DNA of 64,000 bases from Mycolicibacterium psychrotolerans (GCF_010729305.1 NZ_AP022574.1:5022001-5086000); one strand, 5' to 3'. Positions 50,715 through 59,450 are shown, counted from the stretch's first letter. A program made the numbers and translations. Notes: a model not told the origin generated them from the letters alone.

Positions 50715-51572
50715 GTGACACAGGTACCCACGATCAAGTTGAACAACGGCGCGACCATCCCCCAGTTGGGATTCGGCGTCTACCAGATCCCGCCCGAGGA
50801 CACCGCCGACGCGGTCAGCACGGCGTTGAGCATCGGCTACCGCCACATCGACACCGCGGAGATGTACCAGAACGAGAAGGGTGTCGGCGAGGGCATCCGC
50901 AAGTCCGGCGTCGACCGCGGCGAGGTGTTCATCACAAGCAAGCTCAACAACGGGTTCCACAAGCCCGACGATGCGCGGCGTGCGTTCGACAAGACGCTCT
51001 CCGAACTCGGTTTCGACGGCGACGATGCGTATGTCGATCTGTTCCTGATCCACTGGCCGCTGCCGACGCTCTACGACGGCGACTACGTCTCGACGTGGAA
51101 GACGTTGGAGGAGTTCACCAAAGACGGCCGGGCCCGCAGCGTCGGCGTCTCCAATTTTCAGGTCGACCACCTCGAGCGGCTTGCCGACGAGACCGGCACG
51201 GTGCCCGCGGTGAACCAGATCGAAGTGCACCCCTACTTCACCAACGAGAAGGTGCGGGCCTACGGCAGCGAGCACGGCATCGCTACCGAAGCCTGGTCTC
51301 CGATCGCGCAGGGCAAAGTGCTCGACGACCCCGTGATCACCCGCATCGCGGAGGCTCTCGGCAAGTCACCGGCACAGGTGGTGCTGCGCTGGCACATCCA
51401 GCGCGGTGACATCGTGTTCCCGAAATCGGTGACGGAGCAACGGATCAAGGACAACTTCGCGCTGTTCGACTTCGAGCTCGGCGACGACGAGCTGTCGGCG
51501 ATCTCGGGTATCGACAAGGGTGAGGACGGCCGCACCGGGCCGAATCCGGACACCTTCGACTACGTGCCGTAA
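50715..51572 (+). CDS. Aldo/keto reductase (AKR5-like)
   Basis: A 285-residue NADPH-dependent aldo/keto reductase. Catalytic residues are Asp and Tyr in HIDTAEMYQNE, Lys in FITSKLNN and His in LFLIHWPLP. NADPH contacts include VSNFQVDHL and VFPKSVTEQRIKDN. It resembles mycobacterial AKRs that detoxify dicarbonyls. GTG 50715 follows an ideal ribosome site AAGGAGGTAGAAC. It is followed by the second GCAGAC-type inverted repeat and then convergent desA3. Confidence 0.92.
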   Translation: MTQVPTIKLNNGATIPQLGFGVYQIPPEDTADAVSTALSIGYRHIDTAEMYQNEKGVGEGIRKSGVDRGEVFITSKLNNGFHKPDDARRAFDKTLSELGFDGDDAYVDLFLIHWPLPTLYDGDYVSTWKTLEEFTKDGRARSVGVSNFQVDHLERLADETGTVPAVNQIEVHPYFTNEKVRAYGSEHGIATEAWSPIAQGKVLDDPVITRIAEALGKSPAQVVLRWHIQRGDIVFPKSVTEQRIKDNFALFDFELGDDELSAISGIDKGEDGRTGPNPDTFDYVP

Positions 51573-51578
51573 CTCGCG

Positions 51579-51636
51579 CGAGCAGACACAAACTCACCCT
51601 GATCGGGCGCGGATCGCACGAGTTTGTGTCTGCTCG
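51579..51636. repeat. GCAGACACAAAC inverted repeat, copy 2
   Basis: Perfect 17-bp arms CGAGCAGACACAAACTC (51579-51595) and 51620-51636, loop 24 bp, filling the gap between the convergent aldo/keto reductase and desA3 genes. The arms equal those of copy 1 (30391-30452) except for a G-to-A at the CGCAAAC position, with the pairing kept in this copy. Likely a bidirectional terminator. Confidence 0.85.
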
Positions 51637-51640
51637 CCGC

Positions 51641-52891
51641 TCAGGCGGCTTGCCGTTCGACGCTCTGGGTCGCCGCCTTGCGCGCGCGACGGCGCGCCCG
51701 CACCGCCGCGATCGCGGACTTGAGCCCGCGGCGCTCGGACGGATCCAGCTCGACGAACATCCGCTCGCTACGCGTCTCGGGTGCATCGTCGGCGGTGTCG
51801 CTCAGAAAGCGGTCCGGCAGCGACAGTTTGGCGATCGTGCGCCACGACTTGCCGTACTGCACCAGGAACGATCCCGTGGTGTAGGGCAGGTCGTACTTCT
51901 CGCAGATCTCTCGCACGCGCAGTGAGATCTCGTAATACCGGTTGCTGGGCAGATCCGGGAACAGGTGGTGCTCGATCTGATGGCACAGGTTGCCGCTCAT
52001 GAAGCGCAGCACCGGCCCGTTCTCGAAGTTCGCACTGCCCAGCATCTGGCGCAGATACCACTGGCCCTTGCTCTCACCGATCATGTCGGTCTTGGTGAAC
52101 TTCTCAGCGCCGTCCGGGAAGTGGCCGCAGAAGATGACCGCGTTGGCCCAGACGTTGCGGATGACGTTCGCCACGGCATTGGCCTTCATCGTCGACGTGA
52201 ACGATGCGCGCGGAGACAGCGACGTCAGCGCGGGCCACAGCACGTAGTCCTTGGCCACCTGGTGGCCGGCCTTGATGCCGAACTCCTTGACACGCACCAT
52301 GGTGGCCTTGCGGTCGTCGCGGCCCTTGAAGATCTTGCCGAGCTCGAGATGCTGGAGCCCGACTCCCCACTCGAAGGCCGCGCACAGCAAGGTGTTGAAG
52401 AACAGATTGCCCAGGTTCATCGGCGTCCAGCGCTGATCGCGGGTGACGCGGATGACGCCGTAGCCCACATCGTCGTCCATGCCGAGGATGTTGGTGTACT
52501 TGTGGTGCATGAAATTGTGGGTGAAGCGCCAGTGCTTGGACGCGCCGCTCATGTCCCATTCCCACGCCGAGGAGTGGATCTCGGGATCGTTCATCCAGTC
52601 CCACTGGCCGTGCATGACGTTGTGGCCGATCTCCATGTTCTCGATGATCTTGGCCACGCCCAGCGTGGAGGCGCCGGCCCACCAGTAGGCGCGCTTGGAG
52701 CTGCCGGCCAGCAGGAGCCGGCCCGCGATCTCGAGCGCGCGCTGAGCGGCGATGGTTCGGCGGATGTAGCGCGCGTCGAGCGCGCCGCGGGAGTCTTCGA
52801 TGTCCTGGCGGATCACGTCGAGTTCGCGCGCCAGGCCCTCGATGTCCGCGTCACTGAGGTGCGCGAACTCGGGTACGTCGGTGATTGCCAT
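51641..52891 (-). CDS. desA3: Membrane stearoyl-CoA delta-9 desaturase DesA3
   Basis: About 416 residues. The three histidine boxes of membrane fatty-acid desaturases are present: GHNVMHG, HNFMHHKY and HQIEHHLFP. They bind the di-iron centre. DesA3 makes oleoyl-CoA and receives electrons from the flavo-iron-sulfur reductase encoded just upstream. ATG 52891 (MAITDVPEFAHL) follows GGAGG at suitable distance; a TTG 9 bp further up has none. The basic C-terminus (RARRRARKAATQSVERQAA) resembles the degron-bearing tail region in other DesA3 proteins, but I cannot confirm that function. Confidence 0.94.
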   Translation of the reverse strand: MAITDVPEFAHLSDADIEGLARELDVIRQDIEDSRGALDARYIRRTIAAQRALEIAGRLLLAGSSKRAYWWAGASTLGVAKIIENMEIGHNVMHGQWDWMNDPEIHSSAWEWDMSGASKHWRFTHNFMHHKYTNILGMDDDVGYGVIRVTRDQRWTPMNLGNLFFNTLLCAAFEWGVGLQHLELGKIFKGRDDRKATMVRVKEFGIKAGHQVAKDYVLWPALTSLSPRASFTSTMKANAVANVIRNVWANAVIFCGHFPDGAEKFTKTDMIGESKGQWYLRQMLGSANFENGPVLRFMSGNLCHQIEHHLFPDLPSNRYYEISLRVREICEKYDLPYTTGSFLVQYGKSWRTIAKLSLPDRFLSDTADDAPETRSERMFVELDPSERRGLKSAIAAVRARRRARKAATQSVERQAA

Positions 52892-52913
52892 GGGTTCCAA
52901 CCCTCCTCTCGCT

Positions 52914-52949
52914 ACCTACGCTACCGTAACCTACGAAGACGTAGGTTAC
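52914..52949. promoter_or_regulatory. Shared operator element upstream of desA3 (copy A)
   Basis: A 31-bp block (52914-52944) matches the block at 54132-54162 at 26 of 31 positions with identical spacing: ACCTACG, TACCGTAAC, TACGA and CGTAG are kept. Within it, GTAACCTACG (52926-52935) and CGTAGGTTAC (52940-52949) make a perfect 10-bp palindrome with spacer AAGA. It lies 23 bp upstream of the desA3 start. Confidence 0.8.
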
Positions 52950-52962
52950 TAGGCAGTAAAGC

Positions 52963-54102
52963 CTAGACGTCGAGCACGCAATCGCCCGACGCGGCCGAGA
53001 CGCAGGTCTGCACCCGGCTGCCCGGCTCGTGTTCCACCCCGGTCCGCAGGTCGCGGACGTGTCCGTCGAGCAGGCCCACGACGCAGGACTGACAGATCCC
53101 CATCCGGCAGCCGAAGGGCATCTGGATCCCGGCGGCCTCGCCGGCGTCCATCAGCGACGTCGCGCCGTCCACGGCCACCTCCTTGCCCGCCCGCGCGAAC
53201 GCGACGGTGCCCCCGCTGCCGTGGCTGCCGCGGGTGACGGCGAACCGCTCCAGGTGCAGCCGCTCGGCGACACCGGACGCGGCCCAGGTGCGTTCCGCTG
53301 CCTCGAGCATCGCCTCGGGCCCGCACGCCCAGGTCTGCCGCGACCGCCAGTCCGGCACCACCTCGTCGAGTCGGGCCAGGTCGAGCCGGCCCTGACTACG
53401 CGTCGCCCGCACGGTCAGCCGGTAACCCTCGTGCCGGGATGCCAGTTGCGACAGCTCATCGGCGAACAACACGTCGGCCTCGGTGGGCGCGGAGTGCACG
53501 TGCACCACGTCGCCGAGCTGACCGCGTCGGGTCAGCGTGCGCAGCATCGAGATCACCGGCGTGATCCCCGAACCGGCCGTGAGGAACAGCACCGACGCCG
53601 GAGCCGGGTCGGGCATGACGAAATTGCCCTGTGGCGCAGCGAGTCTGACGATGGTGCCGGGTTCCACACCACCGACCAGGTGGGTGGACAGGAAACCTTC
53701 GGGCATCGCCTTGACGGTGATCGTGATGGTGCGCGAACCCTTGCTGGTGACCGGGCTGGAGGTGAGCGAGTAGGAGCGCCAGCGCCAGCGCCCGTCGACC
53801 AGCAGTCCGATGCCGATGTACTGGCCTGCCTGGTAGTCGAACGAGAAGCCCCACCCCGGCTTGATGACGAGCGTGGCGGAGTCGACGGTCTCACGGCGCA
53901 CCTCGATGACCCGGCCCCGCAGTTCGCGCGCCGACCACAGCGGGTTGGCCAGCTTCAGGTAGTCATCGGGAAGCAGCGGCGTCGTGATGCGCCCCGCCAG
54001 CGTGCGCAGGAAATGCCAGCCCGGCCGCTCCTTCGCGCCGGCGATGACGGGCTTCACGGTGTCGGCGACGCGGGCGGTGGTCTTGATCGTGGTCTTGGCC
54101 AT
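52963..54102 (-). CDS. Flavin/2Fe-2S oxidoreductase, electron donor to DesA3 (Rv3230c-like)
   Basis: About 379 residues. FAD domain motif WRSYSLTSSP, NAD(P)H domain FLTAGSGITPVISMLR, and a C-terminal plant-type ferredoxin domain with CRMGICQSC...C cluster ligands. It passes NADPH electrons to the DesA3 di-iron site. ATG 54102 (MAKTTIKTTARV) is used over a longer frame. Although adjacent to desA3 and upstream of it, both genes carry their own copy of the same operator, so both probably have promoters answering to one regulator. Confidence 0.92.
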   Translation of the reverse strand: MAKTTIKTTARVADTVKPVIAGAKERPGWHFLRTLAGRITTPLLPDDYLKLANPLWSARELRGRVIEVRRETVDSATLVIKPGWGFSFDYQAGQYIGIGLLVDGRWRWRSYSLTSSPVTSKGSRTITITVKAMPEGFLSTHLVGGVEPGTIVRLAAPQGNFVMPDPAPASVLFLTAGSGITPVISMLRTLTRRGQLGDVVHVHSAPTEADVLFADELSQLASRHEGYRLTVRATRSQGRLDLARLDEVVPDWRSRQTWACGPEAMLEAAERTWAASGVAERLHLERFAVTRGSHGSGGTVAFARAGKEVAVDGATSLMDAGEAAGIQMPFGCRMGICQSCVVGLLDGHVRDLRTGVEHEPGSRVQTCVSAASGDCVLDV

Positions 54103-54131
54103 CGGGGCTCCTACCGGATCGCTGGTGTCCA

Positions 54132-54162
54132 ACCTACGGTACCGTAACTTACGACCCCGTAG
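54132..54162. promoter_or_regulatory. Shared operator element upstream of the DesA3 reductase gene (copy B)
   Basis: Same 31-bp block as 52914-52944, in the same orientation, 30 bp upstream of the reductase start. The palindrome is less perfect here (TAACTTACG against CGTAG). It also lies at the 3' edge of the Rv3231c-like gene (stop at 54171). Confidence 0.78.
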
Positions 54163-54170
54163 CCAGCCCG

Positions 54171-54668
54171 TCACAGCAGTTCGAGCAGGAACGGCAGCTC
54201 CTGCGCCGCGTACCAGGCCAGGTCGTGATCCTGCGCGTCGCCCACGGTCAGCTCGGCGTCCTCGTCGCCCAGATCCGCCTCGTCGACGGCCTCGACCGCG
54301 GCGGCGACAGCCGACTCGGCCGCGGCGTTGTCGACGTAGGCGGCGATCACCCGGCCGATCGGGAGGTCGCCCGAGATGCGCACCACGGCGTCGTCGAGGT
54401 CGGGCCGCAGCGTCACGTCGTCGGCGTCGGCCTCCAGCACGGCGCGCCTGCTGGGCAACCCGGTGTCACCCTCGTCACCGATCAGGCGCAGCGACGCCAG
54501 CGCCGCGTCCCGCAGGGCGACGTCATTGAGTTCGTCGTCGTCTCCCTCCGCGTAGGACTCCCGCAGGGTGGGCGTCACCGCGAACGCGGTGCCGTTGACG
54601 GGGCGGAGGGATCCGTCGGCCACCAGCCTCTGCAGCATGGCCAGGGTCGCGGGAACGAAGACGCGCAC
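54171..54668 (-). CDS. Conserved actinobacterial protein (Rv3231c-like)
   Basis: A 165-residue acidic protein starting GTG 54668 (RVFVPATLAMLQRLVADG). The start and internal segments (GTAFAVTPTLRESYAEGDDDE, DLAWYAAQELPFLLELL) are conserved among mycobacteria. No enzyme motif is visible. It lies 23 bp after ppk2 on the same strand, so it is probably cotranscribed. Function unknown. Confidence 0.8.
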   Translation of the reverse strand: MRVFVPATLAMLQRLVADGSLRPVNGTAFAVTPTLRESYAEGDDDELNDVALRDAALASLRLIGDEGDTGLPSRRAVLEADADDVTLRPDLDDAVVRISGDLPIGRVIAAYVDNAAAESAVAAAVEAVDEADLGDEDAELTVGDAQDHDLAWYAAQELPFLLELL

Positions 54669-54691
54669 TGTGCCGAGCGTAGTGGCCGCGG

Positions 54692-55543
54692 TTAGTCGGC
54701 GTCGCCCAGCAGCGTGGCGACGTGATCGTCGACATAGGTGGTCAGCTCGCGCGCGGGCCTGCGGTAGTCGCTGCTGACGACCGGCTTGGCGGGCAGTTCC
54801 ACGCGGGGCAGGTCCACCTCGTCGTAGTCGATCGACGACAGCAGGTGGGCGATCATGTTCAGCCGCGCATGCTTCTTGGAGTCCGATTCGACCACGTACC
54901 ACGGGCTCTGCGGGGTGTCGGTGTGCACCATCATCTCGTCCTTGGCCCGCGAATAGTCCTCCCAGCGGTACACCGACTCGAGGTCCATCGGGGAGAGCTT
55001 CCACTGGCGCACCGGGTCGTGCAGCCGGGATCGGAAGCGGCGCAGTTGTTCGTCGTCGGACACCGAGAACCAGTACTTGCGCAGGATGATGCCGTCGTCG
55101 AGGAGCATCTGCTCGAAGATCGGGGTCTGGCGCAGAAACAGGATGTGTTCGGCGGGCGTGCAGAAACCCATCACCTTCTCCACCCCGGCACGGTTGTACC
55201 AGGAGCGGTCGAACAGGACGATCTCACCGCGGGCCGGCAGATGGGCGATGTAACGCTGGAAATACCACATTCCCCGTTCGCGATCCGACGGTGCGGGCAG
55301 CGCCGCGATGCGGGCGATCCGGGGGCTGAGGTATTCGGTGATCCTCTTGATGGTGCCGCCCTTGCCTGCGGCGTCGCGGCCTTCGAACACGATGACCACG
55401 CGTGCGCCGGTCTCTCGGACCCACTCCTGGAGCTTCACCAATTCCGTTTGCAGACGGAACAATTCGGCCTTGTAGATCTTGTTGGGCAGCTTGGCCTTGG
55501 CAGCGCCCGCGCCGTCAGCCGGTTTCTTCTCGCTGTGCGCCAC
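54692..55543 (-). CDS. ppk2: Polyphosphate kinase 2
   Basis: About 283 residues. P-loop-like Walker A FEGRDAAGKGG, lid arginines, FDRSWYNRAGVEKVMGFC (Walker B region) and RKYWFSVSDDEQLRRF are family signatures. PPK2 transfers phosphate between polyphosphate and nucleoside diphosphates. GTG 55543 follows GAGGAGCGCG; longer frames upstream overlap the transporter gene more. It overlaps the 3' end of the BCCT transporter gene by 29 bp on the same strand. Confidence 0.93.
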   Translation of the reverse strand: MAHSEKKPADGAGAAKAKLPNKIYKAELFRLQTELVKLQEWVRETGARVVIVFEGRDAAGKGGTIKRITEYLSPRIARIAALPAPSDRERGMWYFQRYIAHLPARGEIVLFDRSWYNRAGVEKVMGFCTPAEHILFLRQTPIFEQMLLDDGIILRKYWFSVSDDEQLRRFRSRLHDPVRQWKLSPMDLESVYRWEDYSRAKDEMMVHTDTPQSPWYVVESDSKKHARLNMIAHLLSSIDYDEVDLPRVELPAKPVVSSDYRRPARELTTYVDDHVATLLGDAD

Positions 55544-57287
55544 CGCGCTCCTCGCAATTCGGGTCCTTTTCGACCGAGATGATGAAGTCGTCACCGTGCT
55601 GGGTGACGCCGGCGACGACCGCGCTGTTGACGGCCTCCGCAGCGTACTCGCGGCGCAGGATCTTGGGATCCCGACGCAGATCCTTGAGCAGCGCCACCGC
55701 CATCGCGACCATCACCAGCAGGAACGGCAGCGCCGCGATGATCGTGATGGTCTGCAGCCCGTTCAGCGCATCTTTCCCGCCCACGAGCAGCATGACCGCC
55801 GCGACCGCACCGGTGGCCACTCCCCAGAACACGACGGTGCCCCGGCTGGGATGGATCGTGCCCTTCTGCGACAGCGAGCCCATCACGATCGACGCCGCGT
55901 CGGCCCCGGAGACGAAGAAGATCGCCACCAGGATCATCACCACCACGCTGGCGATCGTGGCGATCGGGTACTGGTCGAGCAGGGTGAACAGCTGCCGTTC
56001 CACCCCGCCCTCGCCGGCCAGATCGGTTCCGCTCTGCTGCACGTTGATGGCCGACCCGCCGAAGATCGCGAACCACACCAGCGACACCAGGCTGGGCACC
56101 ACCAGCACCCCGGCCACGAATTGACGGATGGTGCGGCCGCGCGAGATTCGCGCGATGAACATGCCGACGAACGGCGTCCACGACACCCACCACGCCCAGT
56201 AGAAGATCGTCCAGGACTGCAGCCAGGTGTTGACGTCGTCGCCTTCGGCGCCGGTGCGCGCCGACATCATGTTCAGGTCCGCGAAGTAACTGCCCAGTGC
56301 GGTCGGCAGCAGGTTGAGGATGAAAACCGTTGGGCCGACGACAAACACGAACAGTGCCAAGGCCAGGGCGAGCACCATGTTAGTGTTCGACAGCCACTGG
56401 ATGCCGCGCGCGACGCCCGACACCGCCGAGAGTACGAAGCACACGGTGAGCACCGTGATGATGACGATCAGGATCGCGTTACCGGTCTCTCCGATGCCCG
56501 CGACGATCTGCAGGCCGCTGCGAATCTGCAAGGCGCCCAAGCCCAGTGACGCGGCCGAGCCGAACAGCGTCGCGAAGATCGCGAGCATGTCGATGACCTT
56601 GCCCCACGATCCGTTGGCCCATGACCCGAGCAGCGGCTCGAACGCCGAGCTGATCAACTGCAGCCGGCCTTTGCGGTACACGCCGTAGGCGATGGCCAGT
56701 CCGACGACGGCGTAGATCGCCCACGGGTGCAGCGTCCAGTGGAACAGCGTGGTGGCCATGGCGTTCTGCACAGCTTCGGGATTGCCCTCGGCACCGGTGC
56801 CCGGCGGCGGTGTGGCGAAGTGCGACAACGGTTCCGCGACGCCGAAGAACATCAGCCCGATGCCCATGCCGGCGCTGAACATCATCGCCACCCAGGAGAT
56901 GCCGTTGAACTCGGGCTCCTCGTCGTCGCGGCCCAGTGGGATGGTGCCGTAACGCCCGAGCGCCAGGTAGAGCACGAAGACGACGAAGCCGGTGCTGGTG
57001 AGCACGAACAGCCATCCGGTGTTGTTCATCACCCACGTCAGCGCGGCCGACGACGCGTCGGCCAGCGTGTCGGTGCTCAGGAAGCCCCACACCAGGAACG
57101 CGAGCGCGATCACCGCGGTGACGCCGAAGACGGCCCAGTCGATGCCGCGGGACCGGGTGATGTTCTGCTCTTCGACGGGCACGTCGAGCACGGGGTGGGC
57201 AACCGGGATCGGGCCGGTGTCGGTCTTGTCCGCGCCGCCTGCGACGCCGGTCGTCATCTCGTCTTCGAAGGTGGACATTCGAATCAT
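55515..57287 (-). CDS. BCCT-family glycine betaine/choline transporter
   Basis: About 590 residues with twelve hydrophobic helices. The BCCT substrate-site motif MGIGLMFFGVAEPLSHF and the family signature WTIFYWAWWVSWTPFVGMFI are both present. An acidic N-terminal tail and basic C-terminal tail are typical of osmosensing members such as BetP. ATG 57287 follows GGAG at 4 nt; ATG 57278 is a second choice. It is not part of the usual M. tuberculosis order at this point. Shares a transcription unit with ppk2. Confidence 0.9.
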   Translation of the reverse strand: MIRMSTFEDEMTTGVAGGADKTDTGPIPVAHPVLDVPVEEQNITRSRGIDWAVFGVTAVIALAFLVWGFLSTDTLADASSAALTWVMNNTGWLFVLTSTGFVVFVLYLALGRYGTIPLGRDDEEPEFNGISWVAMMFSAGMGIGLMFFGVAEPLSHFATPPPGTGAEGNPEAVQNAMATTLFHWTLHPWAIYAVVGLAIAYGVYRKGRLQLISSAFEPLLGSWANGSWGKVIDMLAIFATLFGSAASLGLGALQIRSGLQIVAGIGETGNAILIVIITVLTVCFVLSAVSGVARGIQWLSNTNMVLALALALFVFVVGPTVFILNLLPTALGSYFADLNMMSARTGAEGDDVNTWLQSWTIFYWAWWVSWTPFVGMFIARISRGRTIRQFVAGVLVVPSLVSLVWFAIFGGSAINVQQSGTDLAGEGGVERQLFTLLDQYPIATIASVVVMILVAIFFVSGADAASIVMGSLSQKGTIHPSRGTVVFWGVATGAVAAVMLLVGGKDALNGLQTITIIAALPFLLVMVAMAVALLKDLRRDPKILRREYAAEAVNSAVVAGVTQHGDDFIISVEKDPNCEERGGAQREETG

Positions 57288-57337
57288 TCGACTCCGCCCG
57301 CGGGCCACCGTCAAATCCCCATCCGGTCACGGACCGG

Positions 57338-58747
57338 TTACCGGGCGGCCTCGAGCAGTTCGTCGAGCGCTTCGCGCATCAAGCTGGGCAGCATGTCGAC
57401 GTCGCTCATCGCGTCGCGGTCGGCGTTGATGCCGAAGTACACCGTGCCGTTGTAGGACGTCACGCCGATGGCCAGCGCCTGGTTGTGCAGCAGCGGTGGC
57501 ACCGAGTAGGTCTCGAGCAGCTTGGTCCCGGCGATGTACATCTGTTTCTGGGCACCCGGGGCGTTGGTGATCAACAGGTTGAACTGCCGCGCGGAGAAGC
57601 TGGTGGCCACCCGGATGCCCATCGCGTGCAGCGTCGGCGGTGCGAAACCGGACAGCGTGATGATGGTGCGGGCGTCGACCAGGCTGGCGGCGGTCGGGTG
57701 CGTCTCGGTGGCGTGCGCGATCTGGGAGAGCCGCACGACGGCGTTGGCCTCCCCCACCGGCAGGTCCACCAGGAACGGCGCGACCTCGCCGATCGCCTGG
57801 CCCGGGCCGGCCGAGTCGGTCTCGGTGTCCGCGTACACCGACATCGGCGCCATCGCGCGCACTGTCGTCGTGGCCGTCACGGGCTCGCCGCGGGACAGCA
57901 GCCAGTTCCGCAGGGCGCCGGCGACCACCGCGAGCACCACGTCGTTCACGTCGCAGTCGTAGCGGGCCCGGATCATCCGGAAGTCCTCCAAGGCGGCCGA
58001 GGCCACCGAGAACCGCCGGTTGCGCGACACCGTGGTGTTCAGCGGGCTGTTCGGCGCGGTGCCGCGCGCGACGATGCGGGCGACGTCGGCCGCGCGCCGG
58101 CCCAGGTCGACGAGCTGGCCGGTGTTGGTCACGGCCTCGGTCAGCGCCGAGCGCACCGCGCCTGCCTGCTGCGTGGGCCGGGCGATCCACTCCCCGAGCG
58201 CGCCGAGCAGCAGCTTGCGGTCGCTTGGCTCGCGCGCCGGGATCCAGATGTCCTCGTCGAACTGCGGCTGCTTGGCGGTGCGGTCGGCGATCACGTGGTC
58301 GATCTCCAGCGCGCTCATGCCGTTGACCAGGGCCTGGTGCGATTTGGTGTAGATCGCGATGCGGTTGCGCTCCAGGCCCTCGACCAGGTACATCTCCCAC
58401 AGCGGCCGCGACTTGTCGAGCGGGCGGGCGGCCAGCCGGGCGATCAGCTCGTGCAGTTGGGCGTCGCTGCCCGGGGACGGCAGGGCGGAGCGCCGGATGT
58501 GGTAGGTGATGTCGAAGTCGCGGTCGTCGATCCAGACGGGCCGGGCCAGGCCGTAACTCACTTCGCGCACCTTCTGCCGGTAGCGCGGGATCTGCGGGAG
58601 TCGGTGTTCGACGGTCGCCAGCAGCGTCTCGTAGCTCAACCCGTTGCGAGGCTTGCGAAGGATCTGCAGCGAACCGACGTACATCGGGGTGGCGGAGTTC
58701 TCCAGCCGGAAGAACGACGCGTCGGACGCCGACAACCTGGTCACCAT
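57338..58747 (-). CDS. Wax ester/diacylglycerol acyltransferase family protein, Tgs3-like, with altered active site
   Basis: A 469-residue WS/DGAT protein. The family motif HHxxxDG reads SHQALVNG (within TKSHQALVNGMSALE): the first histidine is Ser, and Asp is Asn. Other elements are intact, including PLWEMYLVEGLE, VNDVVLAVVAGALRNWL and FNLLITNAPGAQKQMYIAG. By position it corresponds to M. tuberculosis Rv3233c/Rv3234c (tgs3), there split into two genes but here one uninterrupted frame. Activity as a triacylglycerol synthase is doubtful. ATG or GTG start at 58747. Confidence 0.85.
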   Translation of the reverse strand: MVTRLSASDASFFRLENSATPMYVGSLQILRKPRNGLSYETLLATVEHRLPQIPRYRQKVREVSYGLARPVWIDDRDFDITYHIRRSALPSPGSDAQLHELIARLAARPLDKSRPLWEMYLVEGLERNRIAIYTKSHQALVNGMSALEIDHVIADRTAKQPQFDEDIWIPAREPSDRKLLLGALGEWIARPTQQAGAVRSALTEAVTNTGQLVDLGRRAADVARIVARGTAPNSPLNTTVSRNRRFSVASAALEDFRMIRARYDCDVNDVVLAVVAGALRNWLLSRGEPVTATTTVRAMAPMSVYADTETDSAGPGQAIGEVAPFLVDLPVGEANAVVRLSQIAHATETHPTAASLVDARTIITLSGFAPPTLHAMGIRVATSFSARQFNLLITNAPGAQKQMYIAGTKLLETYSVPPLLHNQALAIGVTSYNGTVYFGINADRDAMSDVDMLPSLMREALDELLEAAR

Positions 58748-58921
58748 CGCGGCGTCGCCCTCCTCATCGCCGAACCACCGTTGAACGCCTCACGGTAACG
58801 GCACCGGCGGGCTGCCCTCATAACGGGTGCGCCGGGGGGTCGGTGGACCGTGGGATCATCGACTGGTCTGCCACTCTCCAGCAGATGCGCCATCCGCCCG
58901 ACCCACTGCTGGAGACCTGTC

Positions 58922-59401
58922 ATGCCCGCATCACCCCTCGCTCCCGCCGCCTGGACCACTTCGCCGGTGATCGACTGCGAGCCCGTCCCCCACCCGCTGG
59001 GCCAGCCGTGCCCGACGCCGTCGGGGTCGGCTCTGCACCGGGTCCGCCCGCACCGGCCAGCGCCGCGGGAGGCACCGCCCCCGAAGTCGGCGACGGTGTT
59101 CGCCGAGACCGCGCTGCGCCAGGTGATGGAGGTCATCGACCGGCGCCGGCCCATCGCACAGTTGCGTCCGCTGATGACCCCGGTTCTGGTGGATCGCGTG
59201 CTGGCCCGCGCGCGGGCCGCGCGCAGCGGCAGCGCCACGCTGCACCGGGTGCGGGTGCGCGCGGTGGACACCGGGGCTGGTGAGGTCACCGCGGCCGAGG
59301 TGTTCGCGTCGTTCAGCAGGTCCGGGCGCGTCCATGCGGTCGCGGCGCGCATCGAGCGCTACCGCGACCACTGGCGCATGGTCGCGCTGCAGATCGGCTA
59401 G
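58922..59401 (+). CDS. Rv3235-family protein
   Basis: About 159 residues: a Pro/Ala-rich N-terminus, then a compact alpha/beta domain (TALRQVMEVIDRRRPIAQLRPLMTPVLVDRVLARA ending RDHWRMVALQIG in part). It matches the actinobacterial Rv3235 family found immediately before secA1. ATG 58922 is used; earlier in-frame codons are unlikely. No function is known, though it regularly neighbours secretion genes. Confidence 0.78.
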   Translation: MPASPLAPAAWTTSPVIDCEPVPHPLGQPCPTPSGSALHRVRPHRPAPREAPPPKSATVFAETALRQVMEVIDRRRPIAQLRPLMTPVLVDRVLARARAARSGSATLHRVRVRAVDTGAGEVTAAEVFASFSRSGRVHAVAARIERYRDHWRMVALQIG

Positions 59402-59450
59402 TCGGACGACGATCAAGCGGCGAGGCACGAGCCGCGTTGAGGAGTCCGAC
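59401..59450. repeat. Dispersed hairpin repeat, copy B
   Basis: The 44-bp unit 59407-59450 matches 23883-23926 at 41 of 44 bases. GTCGGAC (59401-59407) pairs with GTCCGAC (59444-59450). Relative to copy A one G-C pair has become A-T on both sides, so the stem is preserved. It fills the 57-bp gap between the convergent Rv3235-like and secA1 genes. Confidence 0.82.
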
